64,000 bases of DNA from Balanoglossus misakiensis (taxonomy: Eukaryota; Hemichordata), in contig CM082579.2 of NCBI GenBank assembly GCA_040954595.2, forward strand, positions 10,912,001 through 10,976,000, written 5' to 3'. The stretch's first letter is position 1, and the number at the start of each line of letters is the position of its first letter. This document shows positions 26,901-36,400 of this stretch, in pieces. Both the position numbers and the translations under genes were made by a program. The notes under the pieces were generated by a model. That model was given only the letters and a program-made list of their open reading frames with translations. It was not told the DNA's origin and did not search any database.

Positions 26901-28724
26901 TCTTTGTGTCTTCATCCTTTCCTTCCAACTCAAAGTTTCTCTCTCGCTGCCCTTTTCCCATTATTTATATTTGATACAAGACACCGTTTATGTTAATGAA
27001 CATGTGGATACATAGTGAATCAACGTTCAACCACACACAACTTCCATCCCACTTGTAGACACAAGAGTGAAAAACTCGCCAGAATGAATAATCGGTGTTT
27101 ACCATTTATTCATTTTGGCGGGATTTTTACTCTCATATCATACAAGCGGGATGGAAGTTGTGTGTGGTCAAACCTTGATTCACTATATATCCACATGTAG
27201 AATAACATAAACGGTGTGTATGAGAAATAGAAGTTCAACAAGTTGACTGAGTTTTGTATACTAACTTCAAGTATGGAACTTTTAAACACAGAAGTCATGA
27301 AATACAAACCACATCAATCTTACTACAGTGACTTGTCGACTGTCTTACCCACAATGCAATTAGTATAATGTGATTTGACCCCCTAGCATGAAGTTAAAAA
27401 TTATTTAAGGAAGCAAGCATTACCATACCTCAGCCAATGAATACCATAATAGCATAACATGTCACTTTCACTCCTTGATGGCGCAACATGGTTGACTTTT
27501 CCACCTCATGCACTGAATGTTTGCTGCGACATTACAGCTTACTTGGTGGTGATGATGATGACCGTGATCGAAGCGACACAATGGAGAGCAGCAGTAGTTC
27601 ATCTGACGGTGGTGATGGTGTGCAGGGCCACAGGGAGCTGTATGAATCTATGCATCCCAGATTTAAGAGTGGCCAGGAACACCCTCCAGAACTGTACATG
27701 AGACACGACCCCAGAATATACCAGGTAAATCACTACCTCGGCTCTTGTTGTATCCAGTTTATCTTTCTGTGAAAAAGAGATATAACCACATTAGCGTTAG
27801 GGTTAATAGCATTATCTCTGAAAGCCAACAAATAAAACTCATTTCTGCAATATCCTTGATACTCTAAGTTTGGCCTTTTGTTAAGGGAGAAATGATTTGT
27901 GAAAATCTCTCTCAAAAATGCTCACTCTCAAAACAGCTTGTTCAGATGACCTTCAGAAATGTTGTGAAGATCACCCACCATCCATCTGAGAATTCTGATC
28001 TTGGTCACTCAAAATGTTGTGTAGCTTGCTGTGAGAAAGCTTGTGAAGGTCCATCTTAAAATATGTGTGCAACAAATTCTGATGTGTAATTTTTATTGAA
28101 ATTCTATTGTTGATTTTGTGATGCATCCCAGATTTAAGGGTGGCAAGGATTTTTGTGATGTTTTGTTTCCTATTCTGAAGATCAAACCCTCGCTTGATAC
28201 TAGAGGGACTTTAATCCAACCTGGGAAATGGCATGTCAGAGAGGGTCAGAGAAATACTGTCAGTGTAGAAATTTCACATTACTATTGGGAAATGTTCTAT
28301 CTTGGTAGAGAATTGTCAGTCAATGTGACTGGACCACAGGGCAGAGTCAGGAAATATTGATATAACCCAGAAGTCATGTCATATACATGTATTACTATAC
28401 ACAACATACAATAACCACATATGCTGTCTTTGTTCTAAAAAAACACAGAAGTCTGATGAGTTACAACCCATGCCATCATCACCGCCGCCACCTCCACCAG
28501 TGGCCAGGAAGTCCACCACTAGGAAAGATCCCGTGAAAAAGGCAGGGGAGGTTCAGTACATTGACCTTGACCTTGATGAACCCAGTGAACCCGCACCGCC
28601 CAGACCAGTGCGTACAATACCCTCGTCGGAAACGGAATACACAAGTCTTGACATGGAGAGAACGATTGGACTGCAGGATGCCATGCGACAGAGGGAGAAA
28701 GACCTGAACAAAGAGGCAAAGTAA
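5995..28724 (+). CDS. GAB: GRB2-associated binding (GAB/DOS) docking protein, complete six-exon gene
   Basis: Model: join(5995..6063, 8860..9160, 23793..25502, 26679..26781, 27538..27724, 28449..28724), 2646 nt, 881 residues; all five junctions agree in phase. Residues 1 to about 122 are a PH domain starting MAEEVVCTGWLRKSPP and including FWKDRWCVL and LEYYKNEW, which would bind phosphoinositides. The long third exon is a disordered docking tail. It has six YDxPP tyrosines (candidate CRK/NCK SH2 sites), a YQN site near 607 (GRB2 SH2), and three PI3K-p85-type YxxM sites, YVEM, YVPM and YTPM, near 617, 635 and 648. The atypical GRB2 SH3 motif PPPVNRSLKP lies near 680. Exon 4 carries the conserved ESPRTRSF block. 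Exon 6 has QYIDLDLD (Tyr about 827) and EYTSLDM (Tyr about 854), the paired SHP2-binding tyrosines of the family. GAB proteins relay receptor tyrosine kinase signals to PI3K and RAS. Longer than vertebrate GAB1. Extra small exons in the 14.6-kb second intron cannot be excluded. Confidence 0.93.
6064..8859 (+). other. GAB intron 1
   Basis: Bounded by donor GTAAGTC and acceptor TACCTACAG, in phase 0. It contains a 56-bp TTAA-flanked palindromic element at 8533-8588. Otherwise it is AT-rich sequence with no exon or RNA gene that I can support. Confidence 0.7.
8533..8588. repeat. Short TTAA-flanked inverted-repeat element
   Basis: The termini TTAACCCTTTCAC and GTGAAAGGGTTAA are perfect inverted complements around a short centre. 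The same termini recur at 28738-28825 and 29110-29204. The TTAA ends and CCCT/AGGG tips resemble piggyBac target duplications, so a very short piggyBac-derived MITE is likely. Confidence 0.7.
14173..14385 (+). repeat. MITE family A, copy 2
   Basis: Left end TACTGTAAAACACTTTATTT and right end AAATAAAGTGTTTTACAGTA are inverted complements. The interior carries the family's TTCGCG blocks and the TCTTATTTCATTCACTGCAT segment. Same orientation as copies 1 and 5. The flanks suggest a TA target. Confidence 0.92.
14566..14752 (-). repeat. MITE family A, copy 3 (inverted)
   Basis: Starts TACTGTAAAACACTTAATTT and ends GAAGTGTTTTACAGTA. The internal blocks run opposite to copy 2, which lies only about 180 bp upstream. 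About 20 bp of the interior are deleted relative to copy 2. Confidence 0.9.
16026..16235 (-). repeat. MITE family A, copy 4 (inverted)
   Basis: Both termini are intact (TACTGTAAAACACTTTATTT at left, AATAAAGTGTTTTACAGTA at right), and the interior matches copy 3 in orientation. Located in GAB intron 2. Confidence 0.92.
16390..16519. repeat. MITE family B, right half only
   Basis: Contains the right-arm blocks GGATGGAAGTTGTGTGTGGT and GGGCAGCGAGAGAGAGA and ends TTTGTCCCTTTAAG, but the left arm is absent. A truncated copy of the 355-bp element at 54224-54578. Confidence 0.85.
17394..17473. repeat. Short foldback (inverted repeat)
   Basis: Arms AGCCTGCCCTCGGGCTGGTG and the complement of CACCATCCCTCGTGCAGGCT flank a loop of about 30 bp. 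The arms also contain matching GATCTCTG and CAGAGATC blocks. No coding content. Confidence 0.75.
18011..18324 (+). repeat. TTAA-flanked piggyBac-like non-autonomous element
   Basis: Bounded by TTAA on both sides, with CCCTAACGC at the left tip and CAATAGGG at the right tip, the CCCT/AGGG terminal pattern expected of piggyBac-type elements. The inner blocks GCCAAGTCAGTATGAACTGG and CTGCCAAGTGTGTCTAAGTA recur in inverted orientation at 23582-23706. It has no open reading frame, so it is non-autonomous. Confidence 0.7.
18517..18538. repeat. Poly-C tract
   Basis: An uninterrupted run of more than 20 cytosines in GAB intron 2. Its length is probably polymorphic, and it is a likely sequencing or assembly weak point. 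Confidence 0.9.
20368..20555. repeat. MITE family C, copy 1
   Basis: Termini TTTTAAGGTATATGGTCAC and GGTGACTGTATACCTTTAA form an inverted repeat. The interior includes a TGATTGGCCAGATCTCGATT block shared with the copies at 29895-30082 and 47006-47205. Confidence 0.85.
21917..22022. repeat. Foldback element of about 105 bp
   Basis: Left arm ATAACCCCTGC ... GTATACGCTCGAATTGGG pairs with right arm CCCAATTCTCGCGTATAC ... GCAGGGGTTAT. The spacer is about 35 bp. Located in GAB intron 2. Confidence 0.8.
23582..23706 (-). repeat. Truncated, inverted copy of the 18011-18324 element
   Basis: Read on the minus strand it starts TTAACCCTTACGCCGCCAAG and continues through ACTGGTTTGATTTCC and the TGCCTAGAAT block found in the first copy. 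The other terminus is missing. It ends about 90 bp upstream of the acceptor of the large GAB exon 3. Confidence 0.8.
25503..26678 (+). other. GAB intron 3
   Basis: From donor GTTAGT (phase 1) to acceptor CTCTGCCCACAG. It contains an inverted-repeat element at about 25651-25816. The rest shows no exon. A segment near 26223-26310 is similar to sequence near 291-370, a further low-copy repeat of unclear type. Confidence 0.65.
25651..25816. repeat. Inverted-repeat element with GTGAAACCTGTC termini
   Basis: Left terminus GTGAAACCTGTCATTACGGA and right terminus TCCTTAATGGACAGGTTTCA are imperfect inverted complements, with several GGACACCTCT repeats inside. Confidence 0.7.
26930..27220. repeat. MITE family B, copy 3
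   Basis: Contains the left block TTTCTCTCTCGCTGCCCTTT, the central inverted ACTCGCCAGAATGAATAAT and ATTCATTTTGGCGGGATTTT blocks, and the right-arm block GGATGGAAGTTGTGTGTGGT. The extreme ends are lost. It lies in the GAB intron between exons 4 and 5. Confidence 0.85.
27725..28448 (+). other. GAB intron 5 with a short exon-like duplication
   Basis: From donor GTAAAT to acceptor AAAACACAG, in phase 0. At 28119-28148 it holds a near-copy of about 28 bp from exon 5 (27651-27680), including the identical block ATGCATCCCAGATTTAAG. There is no other exon signal. Confidence 0.65.
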
Positions 28725-28737
28725 AACAATGTACATG

Positions 28738-28825
28738 TTAACCCCTTCCATCACAATGGTTCAGTCCAAACCCGTTATTATCTATATGGTAAGGTTGGAC
28801 CTCTAAGGAGGGAACTGGGGGTTAA
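28738..28825. repeat. TTAA-flanked short inverted element, copy 2
   Basis: Starts TTAACCCCTTCCATCACAAT and ends ACTGGGGGTTAA. The internal GGTTGGACCTCTAAGGAGGG matches the copy at 29110-29204. It lies immediately after the GAB stop codon. Confidence 0.65.
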
Positions 28826-29109
28826 TGTGCGAGAAAGGGGGTATGGCTGTACTTATGTCAAGTCATGTAAATACTATAGTCATACCTGGAGTTTGAATGT
28901 GTGTCCATGCTACTCGTCATACACAGAGAGTGGTTACACTCAAGACAACAACTGCAGTTGTTGATGTTGACATCCAGATATGTAGTCAGTGTTTTGAGGA
29001 ATACTGGTAGATAAATGAAGTTGTCAATGTGAAGCTTCTTGCATGTACATCATGCACTACTTATGTGTATGTGTTAAAGCCACTCAAAGTATTCCTTTAA
29101 ATTGCCAAC

Positions 29110-29204
29110 TTTACCCTTCCACCACCATGGTCTGGTCCCAATCCATTGTTTTCTATAGTATTAGTTGGACCTCTAAAGAGGGAAACAGGGGGTGAAAGGG
29201 TTAA
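29110..29204. repeat. TTAA-type short inverted element, copy 3
   Basis: Starts TTTACCCTTCCACCACCATG and ends GGTGAAAGGGTTAA, with TTGGACCTCTAAAGAGGG inside. Same family as 8533-8588 and 28738-28825. Confidence 0.65.
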
Positions 29205-29894
29205 TTATCACTTGTTAACAAATGTAAGCTGTAAAGTGTATTGTACTGAGAAACTGAAACTAACAGTTATGTATGAATTTAAAGGAAACGATTTGATATT
29301 TTTAACAGCAGCTGGTACTATATTCCACATGACATTTTCAGAAATGTGGCCCATTTTTGGCGATCAAGGAGCAAGCTTATCACGACAGCAAAACAGTTAG
29401 GGTCATCATGATATATTATCTGATGTTGGTATTTGTCAATAGAAGAAGTCATGTATCCACGTAACATTCAGTATGTCTGCAGTATTGTATTTAGTATATA
29501 TGGTTATCTATGTAGCATTGACATGTATTGTCGATATTCAGTATTGATACGAAGAGTAACTTTGATGTATCCATTTTCTACAGCTACATGTACACGTATC
29601 ACCATGTTGAGTCATAATGGGTTTAGTTGATACTCTGTTGAAAAAAACCTTTGAAAGTAGACAAACCAGTGCCGGTAGTATCTTTGTGCCACTTGTCAAA
29701 ACAAAAAAGTTACATGTATAAGTTTTGAGAATCTTTGGTGTAGATTTTACTGTGAAGCTATATACAATGGACTGGCATTTTCTGTGTAGTAAACTGCTTC
29801 CAAGTAATTAGAACAACACAGTGTAATTCAGAAATTGATCATAGAAGTGTGAAGCACTAGAAATATTTGCCAGCGTATGCAGATCTATGTCAGT

Positions 29895-30082
29895 AAAAGG
29901 TATACAGTCATGTATGCAAATTTAGCCAAAGTTACCATGGAAAAAGTTGAGATCTAGTCAATCACAGATTTCCAGTGGGTGGCCATGTGATTAAAGGGCA
30001 CCTCTATATGATCAGTTGAAGACTTTAGACATGCTCTCTTGACCGTATATGAGCATATGGAGAGTTGACTGTATTCCTTTAA
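29895..30082. repeat. MITE family C, copy 2
   Basis: Terminal blocks AAAAGGTATACAGTCATG and GAGTTGACTGTATTCCTTTA are inverted, with the shared interior GAGATCTAGTCAATCACAGA. Inserted in the GAB 3' flank. Confidence 0.85.
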
Positions 30083-32424
30083 GGATGTACGCGCAGAACA
30101 TAAACCGGAAACACTGCGCGCACCCGTCTTTTTCCCCATAGGATAACATTGATAATTGCTAGAAAACAAACTTCTACTATTGTCATTTTCACAAAATTTT
30201 ACACATAGCTCAGTCCAGTAAATATAAATTCATTGGTCAAATAAAATATAGGGGTCACCACGCTCTATTTTGAGATAAATTGTGTTAAAAATTTTGCCCA
30301 TAGACAAACCATCTTTACATGATTGTTTCAAGGAAATTAAAAAAGAAAAGGGCATTATTGTAAAAATTTGCGGTTACTATGAATTAATGTAGTGTGAGTT
30401 TAGAATTTCAATGTGCTATAACACAGTGGTATACTGGTGTTGACTTCCTGTGAGTTTTTTTTTTGCAATAATGCAGTGGCTTCTTTTTGCTTATCCCATT
30501 CAATTTATGATGAGAGATGGTCAAATTCAAGTCCTAGACAACTTGCTGAAGAATTTTTTTTTTTAATTTTTTTTTTATCAAAGTTGACATCACAAGTTCT
30601 GTGAGAGAGCATGTCAAAAAATGTTTTTAAGTTTAATACACTGTGGCAGAAAATCCAAATTTTAATGACAGGTAGCTTTTTTTTTAAATTTCTAAATTGA
30701 TTTGAAATGAACTGGAATGACAATTCTATGACTAATAGTTGGATAAAAGTTTTTAACAGAATGATTACGGTGTCAAATATGACTAACTCACTGACATGCA
30801 AAACTGCCAAACATTTTAATGTCTATTTTATAACATATGTAAATAAAAATACCAATTGTATATGTAAAACTCACTGTTTGAAGTCAGTATATATGGAAAT
30901 GTGGAGTTTATACTTGTGAGATGAATGTGTAATATCTGTCATGTAAAACTGGTGTTTTGGGTCAAAATGTCAATTTTAAAAGTATATTTGATGTATTTGA
31001 CCAAATTTCTTGTCTTTCAAAGAACTCAAAAGTTTAGCCATTTTTACAGGCATAATGGTTTATAAACATCAGCTTCATCTCTTTTAATTGCATTTTATTT
31101 TGTTTGTTTGTTTGTTTGTTTTTACAAACAGGACAATGGCACAGCAGATTATTTCATTATTTTTACATAATACTTTAATGTTAACATGTGTAAAATTATA
31201 TAATGTTAAAACATGGCTATATATTGTTCATTCTGCTTGTCAGAAGTATCAATTGAAAGGGGTCAAATGAGAAAAAAATACCCCAATTCTCTACATGCCA
31301 AATTGTGCAACATCGTAAAGTTTTGTGTCTCAGCCAATCACAAATTGCAGGTGTGACCTTTGACCTGTAAAGTTGCATATCCACTGAGAGAGGTAACAAG
31401 GCTCATCACATTTATGGTTTAACAACAGACAGTGTCACTATAACATGATTACAATTTAGTATTCCTAGATTCCTAGGTGAATAATGTTCTTCAGAGGTTT
31501 GACATGTGCCATCCATGAATATGCACAGATGCCATCTATTTCTGGGGAATAGCTCAAAGCCCAAATGGCACCGGTTTATAATGAGTTGGGCGACATAGTT
31601 GATAATGCCCTTTGGAGACTTCATTGTTTTTCGCTTACATTGTTGCTATCTCTAAAAACACAGGAATTTCCTTCAGTTTTAACCATGTGCATTGGGATTG
31701 TTTGTTTGTTATCTACTCTACATCCTGCCTTCCTTTGCAGTCTCCTTACTCATGATGCTACATAAAACAGTTCAAGCTCATTGCAAAACAAAGAGGAAGT
31801 TGAAAGGAACTTGTCAACTGTGGTGTCTTTCTCATTATAGCAGCGATGTATTTCGAATCAGCTGAACAATTCCAGTTGACTGTGTGACACAGTCAGGGAC
31901 AGAAATTGGATGGAAATATTGCAACTAGACGTAGACAAGATGAAAAAAAATCTCTAATATTTGTGTGCGAGTTTAATACACAGAACAACATATTATCTTT
32001 ATAACCACAATGTTTACTTATTCACGTATGGATGGTTGCAGTCACAATTATAATGCAACTGAAGTAATATTGCTTTCTCTTTCTGTGATTCAGAAAGCAA
32101 AAATAAAATACTGCCATGTGTAAATAGCCTAGCAGAACTATCTCTGAGATCAAAATACAAGTAGAAATGTGACTGCCTGTCTGTGCTATGTTAGAGTAGG
32201 AATGTTTTTAAAGTCATGTACCATTTATTAATAAAATAACAGCTGCTGCCTTGTTTATGTCCATTTTATTCACACATGAAGTTTGATGTTAATATGTAGA
32301 GTAGATTTGTATTTTAATCATGTGTCAAGTTTAAAAAATAATAATTAAAAGAGGCAAATATTAAAAACACTGTTATGTGTTGTGTTTCGTGTGTATCATA
32401 TGCAATCCAGATTTGTGAGAGAGA

Positions 32425-32478
32425 GCCTTCATGGTGTGTGTTTGTGTGTGTGTGCGTGTGTGTGTGTGTGTGTGTGAG
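32425..32478. repeat. TG-rich simple repeat
   Basis: An interrupted (TG)n microsatellite followed by GAGAGG. No gene context. Confidence 0.9.
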
Positions 32479-33300
32479 AGGTACCACACAATGTGTGAGT
32501 ATACCAGTGTGAGCTTGTGAGGATCCGTCAGCATTCTATGTTTGTACATGTGTGTTCATTAAAAAGAAACTGTAGAACCACTGCACATTATATGCTGGTG
32601 ATTCCCCGAACAAGACACCTACTTCACCTGTGCTGCTATTTGACAGTGAGTCTCGCATTCAAATGAAGTTGAATTGCAGATGAATATTACATAAAAATGG
32701 TCAAAAACTAAACTCAAGCAAGAACTGGTGAGACATTCGCTCAGAATTTAATGTGTAGAATTACCTGGAAGAGAAAACACCACAGCTTGTATGTCACTAG
32801 ATATGCTAGGTGATGAAATGCAATGTTCGTAAATTTCTTCTAATGTTGTTTGTCTTTCTTCCAAATTTTCTCATTTGTGTTACATCAGCACTATATCCAT
32901 AGAGTCTGAATGGATAATGAGAATATTTCTATGATACTATGTCTCATAATCTGAACAAAACGTACGACCGATCCATGGCTACCTAAACGCAACATTTCAA
33001 TGCTATCCGACAAGCAGTGTCTCACAAGATGAAAAGGTTCCATTATGACAATTGAAAACACCAGATATTAGCACAAAAATCAAAATGAACACACATGTAT
33101 AAGATTTACTTAATGTAACTAAGCTTCTTTATATCATTTCCGTGTTTTCAACTCATTTGCATACGTTTGGTAACGCAGTGGTTCTAAAGTTTTTGATGCG
33201 GACTTACATAAATTTAAGGGTAGCCAAGTTCTTGTACTGGTGAAATTCATGGAGATGTCGTAAACGGACTTACACTTTTACAGGCACGGAGTCTCTTGTC

Positions 33301-33317
33301 ACCCCCCCCCCCCCCCG
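33301..33317. repeat. Poly-C tract
   Basis: A run of about 15 cytosines just downstream (minus strand) of the secreted-protein stop codon, probably in its 3' UTR. Confidence 0.85.
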
Positions 33318-33442
33318 TGCGCCCTCTATCGGAAGACAATGCATGCAAATCAACGAGGAACTGTAAAGTGTTAACTACAACCAGAGTTTGTCTGTTAACT
33401 TTGAAAAAAAGTACAGTTATGACACCGAAACGATGACAACTT

Positions 33443-36400
33443 TTATAGTGCAACAACAGAATTGATAAAAGAAGAAATTAAAATAATCGCCATAGCAATT
33501 GTAACCATGGAAGCATCTGACAACGCGGACGGTGTGTGGCACTTCTGGTCCCGGTCAGTGGCTGAAAGAAAAAGAGTGATGATTATACAAACAACTCCCT
33601 CCACGTTACACACATACACAGACATACATGTTCTTCCATCTTCAATTTGTGTGTTCTTTTGACTGATATTTTGCCATTTTTTGGGGAAAAGAGCATAAAT
33701 AAACCTTAAAACGTTCTTCAATGCATGATGAGAATAATAATATTCGAAGGTTCTGTTAAAACTGTCCAAGAGAATACCTTCTCTAAGCATTAATGCTTCT
33801 CCTATGTTTTCATCTGTAAAATAATTCGGAAATATGGCCTTTGGTCGGATGTTGGGAGGACACATGATTGGTACACCTGACAAATAAGTGTAGAGTTCTC
33901 TCTTCGCATCCGGGTCACTTTCGTTGCCATAGATTTTCCAGCGTTGCTCCCAAACCTGGAATACAAAATGAACACCATTTGTATCCATACACGCGGACGT
34001 AATCTGTAGTATATTCAGTATGATTATGCCATAACAATTTCATTTTGAGAAGTCGCTTGTTTGTGTTATACTTTATATTTTCTTTCTTTCCTTCTTTCTA
34101 TCTTCTTTCTTTCTTTCTTTCATTTGATGCGTCGGTGTCTCATCAAAACAGTCACCGTGATAACATCGGTACCTGCAAGTTGGCACGATACGTTGATCAT
34201 GCAACAACGAAACCGATACTTCATTGAAACCGATAAAATGAGGCCATGACGAAACTACCGCAAAACTTTGTGCCTGAATACATCTGTGTTTATCTCATGA
34301 TTTCGCTCTTTTTCAGTTTTGTCTCGAGAGAGTTTTCTACCTATACTTTTCACTGTGGTCATAATACTTATCTTTAAGAACATTTTTTATGTAAGTTAGT
34401 GGGCCAGCAACTAGGATATACTACTTAGATGTAACTTGCCTTTTTGAAATGTGTTTTCTTAAAGTTATACTGATCGCTCCATCTTTTCTTTTTTTTCTGT
34501 CTGTTTACAATTTTGTCTCTATTGTACCCCGACCACCGTTGATATATTTCTATTAACCAACTTACATAACAAAAATATTTCCTGGTGCTATTGTCTGGTA
34601 CATGTTCATCTTCATTCCTGAGCACCACGTACTGCACCGCCTTCTCGTCGACCCCAAATTCCTGATCGGAAAACTTGTAACGATATGTGTAGCTTGCATT
34701 CCAACTTGCCAGACACGAAAATTTTCCGGTGTCTGTGTAGAAGGGAAAAAGGTTTTTGAGTAGCGCATCCCAAGCCTCATTGTTCGGAACTTGTTGTATT
34801 TTATTTACTTCAAAATATCTTGCAGTTCTCTTTCCATATTTTTGGTGTGCCCAATGAAGCCATTTTGGGACATGACGTCATGGTGCTTTGTGCACACTTT
34901 TCAATGAACAAGTAAGAAGTTTTTGTGTAGTTTGATGGAGACGGCCATTTTCTGGTTGCAACCAATGATTTCCTTGCCATATTCTCCTTCAGCGTTGCAT
35001 GATACCCGCTTGATATACTCGCCCCTCGACATGATCTTACAACGACTTAAGCAGAAGGTACACTAAGTTCCAAATAAACATCCAAACGACCGAAATATGG
35101 TAACACGACGTTTGATTAACAGGGCCTGATCAAATGAAAACCGCCGAATTTTGATGTGCAGAAAAAATTTAATCGTCAACATAACCGAATATAAATTTTA
35201 TTTATATGTCTTCCATCGTGTCTCATCAAAAGGAAAAATAAGGCTACTGTACTGAAACCCACCTGAATTTCCCTGGCGTCGTTTACATTTACTGTAGTCA
35301 AAGGCAAACTGATCAGGTTGAGCACAGCCAGCGTCCAACATAGACACCAGTTGTGAACATGAATCCAGTCTTGGGTTGCGACCAATGCCCACACCATTTT
35401 CATGCGTATGTGTAAAGGCGTAGCGGTAGACTCTGTTCAGTGGACACAACTCTGGTACGGGTACTTTAGCTGCAGTGGAGAACATTTAAATAGTATTTCA
35501 TCATCTGGACCCAGATATGTTGGAAACCTTCCGATCTGCATAACAGGTGCTCCTATATAAAACCGATTTTCTACACATACTACATGTATAGACTATGGCA
35601 GGTCATACGCACTGAGGAGCAGTTTGACCGCAGTAGGCCTATTTTCTGTAAGTTTTCAATAGTACTTGTGGAACCGATACCAGTTCTCCCAAGAACTGGT
35701 TGTGAATACAGTTGTGTAGGCCGGTGCTTTCCCCCTCTGTTATAAAGTCACAAAGAGCCTCGAGTGCATTTTGGTTGGACATGAAAACTGCCTTGATTTG
35801 TGTTTGTGGTGTACATGTATATCGACAGCATCAGAAAAACACACGTCAGGTACACCTCCGGCCCGTGCACTTCACTTGTGAAAATCAAATTCAACTGACT
35901 TTGCATTTATACGTCTAGTGCTTCAACTTTCAGTTTTTGTTGTTTTTCTCTGCCATATTGGTTGTGGTCGCATAACTATAAATGTATTGACTACCATTCT
36001 TCTTTAACACTGTTGAGAATTCTACAACTTTAAATTCTCTATTATAAATTCTTAGCAAAATGAATGTCGCAGTTCTCACCAAACCTGACCATCGTTCTAA
36101 TTCCGTAAATGTCGTCTGTGCACTTGACGACCTCTTTGGATTAGGAGACTGCTCATTGGGCCAAACGGTATACATTACTCACCATATAAGGGAGTCCATC
36201 TACCATATTTAGACATGTCAGGTAGATTACCTTCCAATATACTATTGACTTGACATGATGATATGACGTCATAACTGCCTTGTCGTGTAGCAGTGGCATA
36301 GACTGAAGAATGAAAATACAGCACTTTATTCAATCAAAAGTAAAAGCCAAAGAAGTTGGTTACTGCGAGTTTTGACAAATTCAAAATTTGCAGAGAAGGG

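Larger units (their letters stand above)
28725..33442. other. GAB 3' UTR and intergenic sequence
   Basis: About 4.7 kb with no supported coding exon. The first part probably holds the GAB 3' UTR. Several AATAAA-type signals exist further on (for example near 32103 and 32230), but none can be preferred. The region holds two TTAA-type inverted elements (28738 and 29110), a family C MITE (29895) and a TG-rich simple repeat (about 32425-32478). Local open frames are short and lack codon bias. Confidence 0.6.

Noticed and set aside
33444-33660. Treating the open frame 33443-33988 as one exon
   Set aside because: An intron (33562-33627) with donor GTATGT and a strong acceptor CTTTTTCTTTCAG removes the odd segment and keeps frame. 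The short intron model gives a cleaner C-terminus.
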